Made by a program: the position numbers and the translations under genes
Shown: piece by piece, positions 22,307-32,674 of the stretch
How positions within the stretch are numbered: position 1 is the stretch's first letter
How the letters are laid out: each line of letters opens with the position of its first letter
Notes under the pieces: generated by a model
Seen by the model: the letters and a program-made list of their open reading frames with translations, nothing else
What the model was told of the DNA's origin: nothing
Database searches by the model: none
Assembly: GCA_002205965.3 (NCBI GenBank)
Contig: NADL03000506.1
Coordinates: 558,001-622,000 of the forward strand
From: Kappaphycus alvarezii
Taxonomy: Eukaryota; Rhodophyta; Florideophyceae; Gigartinales; Solieriaceae
Length of the DNA stretch: 64,000 nt
Direction of reading: 5' to 3'

Positions 22307-25192
22307 ATGCCCGCACCGCCGCAACACCTCCGAAATCTCCTGGGTCCCCCGTACCGTGGGGGCGGTCTCACATTTTCCACCTCCGGCACTGCGCTTCTTC
22401 TCTCTCTCGGCGGTCGTGTCCAACACATCGACCTCATCCATGCCCGTGCTCGCACCTTACCCTTCGAGGCCAGACGCGATTTACTTACCATCGCCATAAC
22501 ATCCAGGGGGGATACCCTGCTTGCCGTCGATACAGCCTCTCGCATCTCGCTCCTCTCATTACCCTCCGGTAGAGTCATTGGCAGACTCTCTTTGCAACTC
22601 CACAATGTCACAGCTGCCGCTTTATCCCCGGATGGAAAACTCGCCGCCTTTGCTACCAGCACTCAAGTCGAGGTTTGGAAATTGCCTGACGGCGTTATAC
22701 CATCCTATGCTGCGTTTGATCGTGTCGCGAGGTTTAACAAGGGCGCTTTCGGCCGCGGCGCATTGGCCTGGAGTCAAGACTCGAGCCATTTGGCAGTCGG
22801 CGGATCCGATGGTATCGTCACCATCTTTACTCTCAAGAATTGGCACGGAAAGCTCATCCCGACTACTCTTTACGGCCATAGGGAGCCTATTGTTTACGTA
22901 GAGTTTTGCGCCACCAGGGGATTTTTGACCTTATCGTCTGATGGTGTGTTGATGTGCTGGAGACTGCGTGTTGACAAAGTCGATGCGCGTCATAACTTGA
23001 CAGACACCTCGCGACCGTATGTCCCAGTGCAGGCAAAGCTATTAAGCAGGCATTTTGTGAAGCAGGGAGGGGGGAGGAGGGCAAAGTGTGCTGCTTTGCA
23101 CATGGGTGTTTTCTGTGTAGGAATGTCGAATGGCGTTTTTGTCCTGTATCAGCTGCCTGATGAAATGGTCGAAGAGAGTGAAGAATTTGATGCAGGCTTA
23201 TTTCGAATTGGGGCCTTGAGGAAAAGAAAACGAAGTAGGGAGGACAGGAATAACACCAAGGCGAGAAAAGTGGGTTCCTCCAACCAGGACCCCTCTAAAG
23301 GGAGCAGTGATGGTGCTGACAACGTGCCTGAGGAAGAGGAGGAAGAAGAGGACGTTCTTGACGAGAATGTGCCTCGAATTGGCTTCACAGAACTCACGGT
23401 GCTACATTCACTCAGTGCCGCGAAAAGTGCAGTGACAGATATCACGTTTAATCCAACCGGAGAATGGATTGCGCTAGCCTCCTCTCAGTCCGGGCAGCTA
23501 GTGGTTTGGGAATGGCGGTCAGAGACGCATATTCTGAAGCAGCAGTCCCACGTCTTGTCTGCGAATGCAGTAGCCTTTAGTCAAGATGGGCGGGCAATTG
23601 CGACAGGCTCTACTGACGGTCGGGTGAAGCTGTGGGGCGTAGTCAACGGCTTTTGCATCGCGACATTTACGGACCATGGTGCGTCAGTCACAGATGTTGC
23701 CTTTGCGAAAAACGACGTCATAGTGTCTTCCTCCCTTGATGGGACGGTGCGTGCGTTTGACACAAAACGTTATCGTAACTTTCGAATAATGGTAGGGCCG
23801 CCGCCTCGGCGACAGTTTGGGTCGGTCGCGAGCGACCTTGCTGGTGATATCATTGCTGCGGGATGTGTTGATACTTTTGAAGTTTGTGTTTGGTCGCTTC
23901 GAACTGGCCAGATTTTAGAACTCCTCAATGGTCATCAGGGTCCCGTTAGTTCCATTGCGTTTCGTCCGAACCGAGGTACCCTGGCCACCTCTTCCTGGGA
24001 TAGGACAGTTCGACTTTGGGACATGTACGAAAGGAAAGGTTCATGCGAAGTTCTTGAGCACAGCAAGGAGGTTCTGAGCGTTTCGTTTCGACCTGACGGT
24101 AAAGAATTTGCGTCATGCACGACCTCCGGAGAGATCCAGCTATGGAATCCAGAGTCTGGAGTCATAACGGGAACCATTGATGGAGCTCGGGATGCTGCAC
24201 CGGGTCGAACAAGGGATTCAAGAACAGTCGCGCCGCAAAAGGGATACTTTCAGTCTTTGTCATATTCCGCAGATGGGCGCTTTCTGTTCGCGGCGGCGGC
24301 TTCGAAGCATGTTTGTGTGTATTACGTAGCTCAAGGAAGCAGGCCGGCCTTGATCTCTAAAATTGCTGTAACAGACAACCAAAGCTTTGATGGTCTCCTT
24401 GACCAACTTAACTCAAAGAACCTCACGGCGAGCGGACATGCTGTAGATACAATCGCAGATGATGATGTTGAGGCAGAAGATTTTGGCACTTCTCGTATTG
24501 CGGATTCAAAATCGCTACCAGGTGCAACCCCAGAAATTCAACTTCGTCGTAAGAAGCTACTCAAGGCAGAGGTGAAATGCATTCGAACGTGCCCAACCGG
24601 ACGTCTGTGGGCTGCTGTTACAACAGAGGGTGTCTTAGTGTACGGCGACAAGATGGGAGATGGTGGTGACGACATGGGGGAAATGCTGTTTGACCCGACT
24701 CACTTGGACCTGGATGTGACCCCCGATGCCGCAAGAAAGGCGGCAAAGGCGAGGGACTACCTTACGGCCCTGACAGTGGCCCTGCGCCTTAATGAGAGGG
24801 ACTGCCTGAACTACGTGGTTGAAAAAGTACCCGTCATGGATATCGCTCTAATTGTGAGTCAACTCCCGTTGCTTTATTTCACCAGACTCGCCCTCCTATT
24901 TGCCTGGCGGTTGGAAAACACACCACATCTTGAATTCAACTTGAAATGGTCTAGGCAGCTGTTAGTGACCCACGGGGCCGACGCCCATAACAGTTCCTCG
25001 GACCCGTCAACGGTGAATGCTGCATTGCGGGCTCTTTTCAGAACGACAAACGCTCACTCCACACGCCTCGGGCCATTGGCTGATAGCAACCAACATAAGC
25101 TCAACTATCTGTTGCAATTTGCGAAAAGTGTCGTTCCCTATGAGCGAGAGCAGACGCAAGCCGAAGCAATCCAAACGACTGAGGTTCAGTAA
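22307..25192 (+). CDS. PWP2: PWP2/UTP1, WD40 subunit of the UTP-B complex of the small-subunit processome
   Basis: The single frame of 961 residues is intact and matches the usual PWP2 length. PWP2 is a nucleolar scaffold protein of the UTP-B subcomplex, which binds the 5' external spacer of pre-rRNA with the U3 snoRNP and is needed for 18S rRNA production. Two successive WD40 propellers fill residues 1 to about 680; clear blades include LAWSQDSSHLAVGGSDG, VAFSQDGRAIATGSTDGRVK and IAFRPNRGTLATSSWDRTVR. An acidic loop (EEEEEEEDVLDEN, about residues 340-356) sits between them, as usual in this family. The C-terminal Utp12 helical domain (about 815-930) reads ARDYLTALTVALRLNERDCL and LLYFTRLALLFAWRLE. 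The first ATG (MPAPPQHLRNLLGPPYRGG) fits the family start, which begins close to the first blade. No intron is needed. Confidence 0.95.
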   Translation: MPAPPQHLRNLLGPPYRGGGLTFSTSGTALLLSLGGRVQHIDLIHARARTLPFEARRDLLTIAITSRGDTLLAVDTASRISLLSLPSGRVIGRLSLQLHNVTAAALSPDGKLAAFATSTQVEVWKLPDGVIPSYAAFDRVARFNKGAFGRGALAWSQDSSHLAVGGSDGIVTIFTLKNWHGKLIPTTLYGHREPIVYVEFCATRGFLTLSSDGVLMCWRLRVDKVDARHNLTDTSRPYVPVQAKLLSRHFVKQGGGRRAKCAALHMGVFCVGMSNGVFVLYQLPDEMVEESEEFDAGLFRIGALRKRKRSREDRNNTKARKVGSSNQDPSKGSSDGADNVPEEEEEEEDVLDENVPRIGFTELTVLHSLSAAKSAVTDITFNPTGEWIALASSQSGQLVVWEWRSETHILKQQSHVLSANAVAFSQDGRAIATGSTDGRVKLWGVVNGFCIATFTDHGASVTDVAFAKNDVIVSSSLDGTVRAFDTKRYRNFRIMVGPPPRRQFGSVASDLAGDIIAAGCVDTFEVCVWSLRTGQILELLNGHQGPVSSIAFRPNRGTLATSSWDRTVRLWDMYERKGSCEVLEHSKEVLSVSFRPDGKEFASCTTSGEIQLWNPESGVITGTIDGARDAAPGRTRDSRTVAPQKGYFQSLSYSADGRFLFAAAASKHVCVYYVAQGSRPALISKIAVTDNQSFDGLLDQLNSKNLTASGHAVDTIADDDVEAEDFGTSRIADSKSLPGATPEIQLRRKKLLKAEVKCIRTCPTGRLWAAVTTEGVLVYGDKMGDGGDDMGEMLFDPTHLDLDVTPDAARKAAKARDYLTALTVALRLNERDCLNYVVEKVPVMDIALIVSQLPLLYFTRLALLFAWRLENTPHLEFNLKWSRQLLVTHGADAHNSSSDPSTVNAALRALFRTTNAHSTRLGPLADSNQHKLNYLLQFAKSVVPYEREQTQAEAIQTTEVQ

Positions 25193-25464
25193 AACACAAG
25201 ACGGCATAAAGGCTTGAGAAAGGTATGATTTCTCCCGGATCACAAAGGGTTTTCATTCGCTGACCTTGGAAGATACTTGCCAGCGTTTTAGACTATCTCG
25301 ATCTAAACGGGTAGTACTTTTAGGACGAGTTCGCAATTTTTCCTGAATCGGTTGAGCTTCGGAACGAATCAAACGGAGAAAATTACTTGACGTAACGTGT
25401 TTATCGCGACTTGACGCCAACAGAACGTGCAATGAGATTTACGTATGTACAGCTGGATATTGGC

Positions 25465-26655
25465 TCACTTTCTAGTCCCTTTGGTAGACCTTTTCGAAAC
25501 CTGCCCCTTCGCCACCCCGCCCGGCTTCTTCCCTCTACCCTTTGCCTTTGCAGCTACCTTCTTCCTTTTCGCAGCGAGGGCCTCCGCATTTGGAGCTGCA
25601 ATGGGTTTAAAGAATGAGTCGACGCGGACCTGACCTGAAGCCTTTCTTGCGTCAACTAGTCGCTTGATGCCGTTGGTAATTTTGACCTCGTCAAACTGAT
25701 TTTCATCCACCATTACCTTGAGGATACCCTTCTGATCTGGCCTGGACCATTTCAATTCCACGTCTTTTGCTGAAGTGACTTCTGGCTTGAAAAACATCTC
25801 CCTCAACCGTTCCACAGGATACTCGTCCGGGACAACACACTTGCTATTCCTCAATTCAGCCACGACCTTACTCAAGTCGCGATGCTTCTTCATCATCGAA
25901 AATGCCTTTACAGTACCCACGCCATGAATTCCATCAACGTAATCACAGCCACATAAAATACACAAGTCGACAAACTCGGCCATACTCATCTCCAACTCTG
26001 CCAGAGCCACCTCCAAGGAGAATTCGGTGGGCTTGTGCCCCTTCTTACTAGCGGTGCTACTGACACCAGCCCACAAATGCCTTATCATGCGGTTAGTGCC
26101 AAAGGTCAATGCATCCATATCCTCACTCGCAGTTGCATAAGCTAGGCCTGCTTTAACCAACTCTGCACATTGCGCCTCTGCCTCACAAGGCGCCTCGACA
26201 ACGGGAATTCCCATGCTACGCAATAGTCGCTTACACGCTTGTATCATTTCCGGAGTAATATGATTGACCCTTCTCGCAAACTTTTCCATCATTTCGAGAT
26301 TGCCCTCTTCCTTTGCTTTCTTTACGGCCTCTTCGGCCTTTTCCTTTGCCTCTGCCCTCTTTTTCAACTCGCCGGCCTTCATGGGTGGTGGCTTGCCATC
26401 AAATACAAAGATGGGCTTTATTCCCAACTCCATGAGCCGAATGCATCTGTAAAACAGTCCGTTGAGATGCGAGGTTACGTCGCCATCGTCGTTGGTGAGG
26501 TTGTCAGCGCCATGACGCACGGCAACGAGCAGTTGATAGATGCACATGGAGGCATCAATGGCAATTTTACGCCCGAAGTAGGCTTTTGGTTCATTCTGCT
26601 TGATGCATGTAGGCGCTCTGTCACCGAGAAGCTTGCTCAGGCCTTTGATGCCCAT
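25465..26655 (-). CDS. FEN1: Flap endonuclease 1
   Basis: The protein is 396 residues from the ATG at 26655, which gives MGIKGLSKLLGDRAP, the invariant N-terminus of FEN1; the frame is open 41 codons further upstream, but that stretch is leader. FEN1 cuts 5' flaps during Okazaki-fragment maturation and long-patch base excision repair, in the nucleus, bound to PCNA. The XPG N-domain carries IAIDASMCIYQLL and PIFVFDGKPPPMK; the internal XPG domain carries EAPCEAEAQCAELVKAG and ATASEDMDALTFG; the helix-two-turn-helix region carries LCGCDYVDGIHGVG. These hold the metal-binding Asp and Glu residues. The PCNA-interacting box QVRVDSFF is near residue 350, followed by a Lys-rich tail (KRKKVAAKAKGRGKKPGG). 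All catalytic residues expected for the family appear present and the gene looks functional. It ends about 270 bases from the PWP2 stop (convergent). Confidence 0.97.
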   Translation of the reverse strand: MGIKGLSKLLGDRAPTCIKQNEPKAYFGRKIAIDASMCIYQLLVAVRHGADNLTNDDGDVTSHLNGLFYRCIRLMELGIKPIFVFDGKPPPMKAGELKKRAEAKEKAEEAVKKAKEEGNLEMMEKFARRVNHITPEMIQACKRLLRSMGIPVVEAPCEAEAQCAELVKAGLAYATASEDMDALTFGTNRMIRHLWAGVSSTASKKGHKPTEFSLEVALAELEMSMAEFVDLCILCGCDYVDGIHGVGTVKAFSMMKKHRDLSKVVAELRNSKCVVPDEYPVERLREMFFKPEVTSAKDVELKWSRPDQKGILKVMVDENQFDEVKITNGIKRLVDARKASGQVRVDSFFKPIAAPNAEALAAKRKKVAAKAKGRGKKPGGVAKGQVSKRSTKGTRK

Positions 26656-27626
26656 GATTTGTGGGGACGGGAGGTGAGAGTTTGTGTTGGTAGCTTGCCT
26701 AAAGTGGTCTGGTGTCAACTGGAGGGGAAGCGGAGCGAATGTGTTTGTTGGTGAGGAATGGAGTATTACAGTGCGCACAGACTGTTGTGGGGTAGTCAGC
26801 TGAAACGATCTAGGTGCTGTGGAGTCTCTGGACGGTCTCCCGTTGGTCTCTAAACGTTGATAAGATGCCCTGGATTCAACTCAACAAAGTGTTCGCAGTG
26901 GGGCCAAAATCCGCCAATTATAGTATACTATAGTGCACTACACTGCTGCCATCATTTACGGTTTGCCGCCAAAAAGTACTGAACATTACCAACAAGAAAT
27001 GAAATTTTACCAACAAGAAAAGAAATTTTACAGTGCACCTCTGTAATTTTCATCCACGTGTACAATACATACACGTTGAACCAACATCCGCTCAATATGG
27101 GATTACGATTCTCTTTGAGTTTCAAAATCCGCGCCTGCAGTTGCTCGGATCTCCACTCCCCAAGTTGCATTTACATGGGCATTCGTTCCACAATACCATT
27201 CCATACATGTCGCTCGATTCGGGGGGGGAACACGTCACCGTCACATCGCCCTACTCTCGACATCTCAACCGGCAGACTACCAAAATCTCCCCCGTCTCTG
27301 CCTTTCACCGTCAACGCAAAAAATACCGCAACCATCTCGCCTAAAAAGCCAAATCACCATCAACAAACATCCAACACGTTACGACTCACCACCACCTCAT
27401 ACCAGCACGCGCTTCACCACCTCGCTTTATCAACTATCTCCACCTCAAACCTACTTTTCACCGCAACAGCAATTAACCGCAACCAGAAAATCTCTGACAG
27501 ACGCTATACGTTCACGTTTGGCACTCGCGACTTCGCTTCCCCTCATGCCGACCGTAGGGAAAAACCCAAACAGAGCGCCCACGTATCACCAACCTTTAAA
27601 CACCGCGCAGCTGTCACTCAAGAGTC
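26656..27626. other. Intergenic stretch with a short tandem repeat
   Basis: This 970-base stretch lies between the FEN1 start and the ULP1 stop. Near 26985-27030 a unit of about 24 bases containing TTACCAACAAGAAA is present twice. The palindrome TATAGTATACTATA lies near 26921-26934. From about 27170 to 27560 the plus strand is C/A-rich; plus-strand ORFs of up to 190 codons there have no recognisable domain and are not called. Confidence 0.4.
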
Positions 27627-30050
27627 TTAGGATGCCTTGCCCATGAGCAACTCGTGCGCAATCCGACTCCGAAAGTAGTCCATGTGCCGCTGGTCAAACG
27701 TAAACCGGTTCCACCCCCTTGTCAAGCAATCTGCAAACTTGCATATAAACACCCCACAGTCATCCGAATTCTGCTGCTTGGGTACATCGGGTCGCGGCAC
27801 CATACTCCATTCACTTTCTACAAACCGCCCCTTTTTCTTGTCCGCCGCTTCATCTCGCACCCATGCCAACAAGTTTTGCCGAACTCTCGCCGATCCACCA
27901 TTCCCCATAGAGTCAAAATGCATTACAGTCTTGTCCCTAAAGTTCACCACTCCAAGAGTCCAATGTGTGTTTTGCTGGTTAATCGGTATCAACAGCAGGT
28001 CATGAGCAAACACATCAAACCGACGCGTCCACCGTCTCACCCGTGTGTAGTCATACGCGCTGCAACGTTTGGCTGGGTTAAACTTCACCAGCTGCGAGTA
28101 GAAAAACGAGCTCACAATTCGAACAGAAGGAATCTGCACCTTTTTCTTCCCATTCTTCCTTTTTCCATTCTTTTTCCCATCACCCTGCTCTTTACCTGCT
28201 CTCTGCTCGTTAGCACGACTCATCAACAGTTCAAAGTATGCATTCACAATCTCGTCATTCAACCACTGCCCTGGTCTCAACTTCGCCAAATCCGCGCCCG
28301 TAATAATGCAACCGCTCACATTCACCAACGGTTGTAATGACATACTGTTCCTCGACATAACTCGTCTCAATCTTTTCAAAGCACTTGCCGTTAGCGGCGA
28401 AAACATCGATTCCTCATCCGCGACTGTCCTCCTCTCCCTCTTCTCCTCCATCGCAAATCGGTCATTATACTCCTCCCATTCTTCCATATCCATGTCATCC
28501 TCACTCCAGAACACTTGATCATAGTGGGAAGCCCCCTCCGGCGCTTCCTCTTCTATCTCCTCGCTTTCTGTCCCCGCTGTAGCTCCTCTCATCCTCCAGA
28601 CAGTATTCTTGGCTTCATACTGAGCCCTGTCCTGCTCTCGCTTCAGCATCTCCTTCTTCCTTATCGCTGCCCGACGCCTCGCCTCAGCCATCCCAGACAT
28701 ATTTGAGTCAGTGGGCAACTTGAACTGCTTCGTAATTTTCTCAAGCAAATCCGGCCTCTCCTGCAACAAATCCAAGACTTCGGGTGGCAGAAAATCCTGA
28801 AGCTCTTCCATTCGCATTCCGGAGTTCTCCTCCAACAGAGCCGTGTTATCCTCCCTCAGTTCAACTTTCGCTGCTCCTTGCACCTTCTTTTGACTCTCCA
28901 AAACGATAACACTGGATCTCCGGTTACTTGACTTTGTCATATGTCGATCAACCAGGCCCGTCAGTAAATTGAGACGCTTCCTGACGGGCTTCTTAACTTT
29001 GCCCTGCGCGGTAGAGCCATTCTTAGTCACCGTCCGATGCTTGGCAGCAGGAATCGCAAACATGGAATACCCTCTACGCTCGATGTCCTTGACGACAGGT
29101 GTACCGTCCCGAGGGCGAAGGTCAACGACAGGAGTTTGCTTTGCAGGAGTGAAACTGCTCCTTGCATACACTTTTCGGGGGGCAGATTGTGGGGTTGCAT
29201 GGGCCCAGGTGACATCCATGTTCTGGGTGGTTTGCGTAGGCGGGGCGGGACGGGTAGGACGAGGAACGGTATGAGATTGAGAATTTCGTCTGCGCAACGG
29301 AGGAGGGCGATTGTAAGAGAAGGGGGAATGATTTTCAAAGGGAGCGACTTGGGCTGAGGAGACATAGGGAAATGCAGAGGAAGATGTAGGTGATGGTTGA
29401 AGAATAGAGGCGAGGGAGTGGTGAGGGTTGGGAATAGATGACGTGGGACCGAAGTGGGTAGACGGAACAGAACGGAGAGGGTTGGATGGTGTTTGGGTGA
29501 GATTGGAAGGAGTAGGAGGGGGAGGGGAAGGGGGAGGAGGTTGTTCTTGCTTGGGGGTCGGATGCGGAGCGGCAGCAGGAGAAGTCGCGGGAGTGCGAAA
29601 GAGTTGCTGGACGGATTGGTATGCGAGTTGTTGGACGGATTGGCATGCGATTTGAAAACCTTCCCTGATGTTGAAGTAGACAGGGGCCAAGTGATGGTTC
29701 AATAGGTTGATGGGGGAGAGAGGGGTTGACGGGGGGGAGGTTGGGGAGTGTTGAAGGTGGTTGGCGGTCGTGGGTGAGTCGGTGCTGGTGCTGGCCATGT
29801 TTGACTCGCCTTTGGATGAAGAAGGACGGGAATAGTTGAGATGATGAAAGTGTTGGCGACTTAAGTGGAAGGCGGCTGCTTGGACGGGGTGCAGGGTTGG
29901 AGAGAAGGAGGAACTCTTAAATGTGGTGCCGACGGTCGAATCAAAAGTGGACGGGTGACGGCCAGAAGTAGATTTGTCAGCTGGTGGTGGGCTTGAAGAA
30001 AAAAAATTGAGTCTGATGCGCTGTCCCCGCATCGCACATGTGTGGGGCAC
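27627..30050 (-). CDS. ULP1: ULP1/SENP-type SUMO-specific cysteine protease
   Basis: The frame gives 807 residues; an in-frame Met at residue 7 is an alternative start. The C-terminal 230 residues are a C48 peptidase domain. It opens with the usual DLAKLRPGQWLNDEIVNAYF and holds the catalytic triad: His696 in NTHWTLGVVNF, Asp713 in HFDSMG and Cys765 in NSDDCGVF, with the oxyanion-hole Gln about six residues before the Cys. Such enzymes mature SUMO precursors and remove SUMO from target proteins, usually at the nuclear pore or in the nucleoplasm. The N-terminal half is Ser/Pro/Thr-rich and presumably disordered, with basic patches such as KKPVRKRLNLL that may serve in nuclear import. A charged insert (KEQGDGKKNGKRKNGKKK) interrupts the catalytic domain near residue 630. 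The gene is intact and is preceded within about 50 bases by a GTACAGTAC cluster. Confidence 0.95.
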   Translation of the reverse strand: MPHTCAMRGQRIRLNFFSSSPPPADKSTSGRHPSTFDSTVGTTFKSSSFSPTLHPVQAAAFHLSRQHFHHLNYSRPSSSKGESNMASTSTDSPTTANHLQHSPTSPPSTPLSPINLLNHHLAPVYFNIREGFQIACQSVQQLAYQSVQQLFRTPATSPAAAPHPTPKQEQPPPPSPPPPTPSNLTQTPSNPLRSVPSTHFGPTSSIPNPHHSLASILQPSPTSSSAFPYVSSAQVAPFENHSPFSYNRPPPLRRRNSQSHTVPRPTRPAPPTQTTQNMDVTWAHATPQSAPRKVYARSSFTPAKQTPVVDLRPRDGTPVVKDIERRGYSMFAIPAAKHRTVTKNGSTAQGKVKKPVRKRLNLLTGLVDRHMTKSSNRRSSVIVLESQKKVQGAAKVELREDNTALLEENSGMRMEELQDFLPPEVLDLLQERPDLLEKITKQFKLPTDSNMSGMAEARRRAAIRKKEMLKREQDRAQYEAKNTVWRMRGATAGTESEEIEEEAPEGASHYDQVFWSEDDMDMEEWEEYNDRFAMEEKRERRTVADEESMFSPLTASALKRLRRVMSRNSMSLQPLVNVSGCIITGADLAKLRPGQWLNDEIVNAYFELLMSRANEQRAGKEQGDGKKNGKRKNGKKKVQIPSVRIVSSFFYSQLVKFNPAKRCSAYDYTRVRRWTRRFDVFAHDLLLIPINQQNTHWTLGVVNFRDKTVMHFDSMGNGGSARVRQNLLAWVRDEAADKKKGRFVESEWSMVPRPDVPKQQNSDDCGVFICKFADCLTRGWNRFTFDQRHMDYFRSRIAHELLMGKAS

Positions 30051-31092
30051 CGGGCGGTTACCTGGAGAGCATTAACGCCGAAATCGCGCCATTCCACGTA
30101 CAGAACAGTACAGTACTGTACTGTACAGTACTGTACTGTACTGTACTTTTTCGTACAATATTGTACATTAAAAATCAGTGCAATTCCGTACAGAGTGCAA
30201 CAACCGCATCGTCGTCGGGTAGATTTCCCACGTGGCAGTTCGAAAAATTTAGCACTTTGGCAAAAACTCGGTATGGGGGGTTGTGCTTTCGCTTGCTTTG
30301 TGAATCCAACAAGGTGGAGCTGCGGAATGCGGCACTTTCGCCGATTTAAGTGTGAAAATTTCGATTAGCATCTCCTTTCTCCGATTGACATTTATTATTT
30401 TCAGGCAATATATTTCTGCCGGTTACTACAAAGTTAATGCAGAACAACTGGCGCCAAATGTTAACTACTTTGAACCTGAAAATGAGGGTTATTTTTCAGT
30501 GCAGCAGGCCAAGTTAATGTACAACCACAAAACACGAAAGGATTATCCGTCGCGACGGTAGTCTTTCGGAGACATCGATTGCCGTGCCTCGCCCCTCTCC
30601 TATCTGCATAGAACCCTAGCACTTGCAGAAAGCAATTTGATACAGTACTCGCAGTGTCAAAGCCAGACCGTCCACAACTCGTACTGGCAGAAAATTACTT
30701 TACTGTACTGCACGGAACGCTACTCGACAGTGCTGTACTCATGCGACAAAGGTGGTCACGTGGCTACTCAGATCCTTTACAGTGATTTACTGTAAAACAT
30801 TGTAAAACTCAAATAGTGCAATTTCCAATGCCATTGCAATTCGCGCCACACCCGCAATTCGTCTGTAGTTCTCCCCAATTCTTCTAATTTAGTTCCTGTC
30901 AGTGCAAGTGGTCCCATCTAAGTAATTAGAATATAATTCGCAGATGGAAAAATGCTAAGCGAAGTATAACTCCCGTTTGAGGGATAGCACTCAAAACGTT
31001 CCGCGCTGACTCTCGACGATACAAAAAATTTACGCAATAATTCTACAAATCCCTTACTGAAGATTTACTGTGGAATTCTGATACACACCTTG
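30051..31092. promoter_or_regulatory. ULP1 upstream region with dense GTACTGTAC palindromes
   Basis: At 30099-30168 about nine overlapping GTACAGTAC and GTACTGTAC units sit 45-120 bases ahead of the ULP1 start. Both orientations alternate, so the strand can fold back on itself. Scattered further copies occur near 30641, 30700, 30735 and 30775-30800. No gene was recognised from 30170 to 31092; the DNA becomes AT-richer towards the transposon region. Confidence 0.5.
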
Positions 31093-31143
31093 TGTTAGGA
31101 AATAGGAAGTAGGTTCACTGACAAAGATTGGCCGGGTGTGTCG

Positions 31144-32674
31144 AGTGCCGGAAATGGTTATAAAGCCATCGGTTTTTTATACCTCGACTTCGAAAAAGGA
31201 TAAATTAAAAAACAAAACTGCTCCAAACTATTCTTTTTGGTATCTCAATCATGTCCTAACATAATTTGTAAATCGAATAAAATGTTTTTATTTCTTTCAA
31301 GTTCGGCTACCCCGGGGTCGGAAGACTCTATAAAGCCACGCCATTTCAGAATCGTTTCCCGCCAATCTAGAGAACTAAAGAACAAAACCTCATACCAAAC
31401 AACTCTCCCCGAAACCTCCGACGGCATCCGACGCCATAACGGCAAACTTCAACATGCCTCGGGGAAAAAGTCTAACGGAATTTGAGAAAGGGCAAATCAT
31501 GCCCTCCACCGCCAAAAGGTGTCTAACAGGGCAATTACAAAGCGCCTCAATCGCTCAAAAGACGTCGTGCGCAACTATATTCGACTTCAAGCGCAATATG
31601 GAGTTAAAAACGCCGCGGGGGAAACCAAAAGTGACGGATACATTGTACCGTCTTCTGATAAGGGAGGCTTCCAACCAGGATAAGTCTTCATCAGACCTTC
31701 GAACTGCCCCTAATTTACCTGTCTTTGAGAGACGAGTCCGTCAGCTCCTGAATGGGAGCGGTTGATTCCAATTAAAGCGGATGAAACATGCTCCCGCTAT
31801 AACTCCAACCCACAAACAAAAACTTGTCGAGTTTTCAGAGTCCCATATGACATAGAATCACCAGCAGTGGCGCCGAGTCGTGTTCAGCGATGAAAAGAAA
31901 TGTAACCTAGACGGCCCCGATAGCTGGGCGTCGTACTGGCACTCCTTAAAGAAGGAGGAATCTATTTTCTCTACTAGGCAGCATGGAGGGGGGTCTGTGG
32001 TGGTTTGGGCTGGGTTTTTTATGTCCGGCAAGACGTCATTGGCTATATTGTCAGGTTGCCAGAACTCAAGGGACTAAACTGCAACTCTTCAGAGTTTTTT
32101 GCTTCCGTTTGCGGCTGAAAAGCACCAATCAGACTGGATCTTTCAGCAGGACGGGGCTTCTATCCACACGTCAAATCATACCGAGGAGTGGTTTGCCGCG
32201 AATAATCTGGCGGTTTTGGAGTGGCCTGCGAAGTAGCAGGACCTCAACCCAATAGAATATCTATGGGCAATACTGACAAGGCATATATACAAAAAGAAAA
32301 CGCAATTCGGTTCGGTCGTTGAGTGGTTCAGTGTTTGGAAAGGTGCCGGGATGAAATTGACCATTTGACTCTTGTTTTTTTTGTGGATTCGCTTCCCCGG
32401 CGCTGTGTCTAGGTGCTCAGGGTGAAAGAGGGGCGAACGGGGTACTAGTTATGATGTTATCCTTGTTGAAATGATGCGGCTTTATACTATCTTCCTACCC
32501 TGAAGTAGCCGAATCGACAAAAAATTAGAACGATTTTACTCAAACTGTAAACCCTTTTGTGATCTGATAAATGAACTAAAAGGAATCGATTTGGACAGTT
32601 TTTTTATTTTAACGTTTTTTCAAGTCCATGTTTTTAAAAATACGATGGCTTTATATCTATTTCCGGCACCGTGG
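31144..32674 (+). mobile_element. Tc1/mariner DNA transposon, decayed
   Basis: Terminal inverted repeats at 31144-31171 and 32643-32670 match at 25 of 28 positions and share the core GTGCCGGAAAT. Inside, the plus strand encodes a Tc1-type transposase. It opens MPRGKSLTEFEKGQIM at 31454, the helix-turn-helix end reads LREASNQDKSSS-like sequence, and the DDE domain has VFSDEKKCNLDGPDSWASYW, GGGSVVVWAGF, WIFQQDGASIHTS and LNPIEYLWAIL. Several frame changes and a stop inside the last block show that it is dead. The element sits in one LTR of an older retroelement; the other LTR shows the unoccupied sequence. A clean TA duplication is not visible at the left edge. Confidence 0.85.
31454..32350 (+). 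pseudogene. Tc1/mariner transposase, broken
   Basis: The coding pieces run 31454-31765 (DNA-binding domain), 31880-32077 (first catalytic Asp block, SDEKKCNLD) and about 32140-32350 in a third frame (QQDGASIH with the second Asp and NPIEYLW with the third acidic residue). A TAG stop interrupts the stretch just before the NPIE block. Family length is about 340 residues, which these pieces cover almost fully. Confidence 0.8.

Noticed and set aside
29428-29705. Plus-strand ORFs antisense to the ULP1 N-terminus
   Set aside because: Gly/Arg-rich shadows of the Ser/Pro-rich coding strand.
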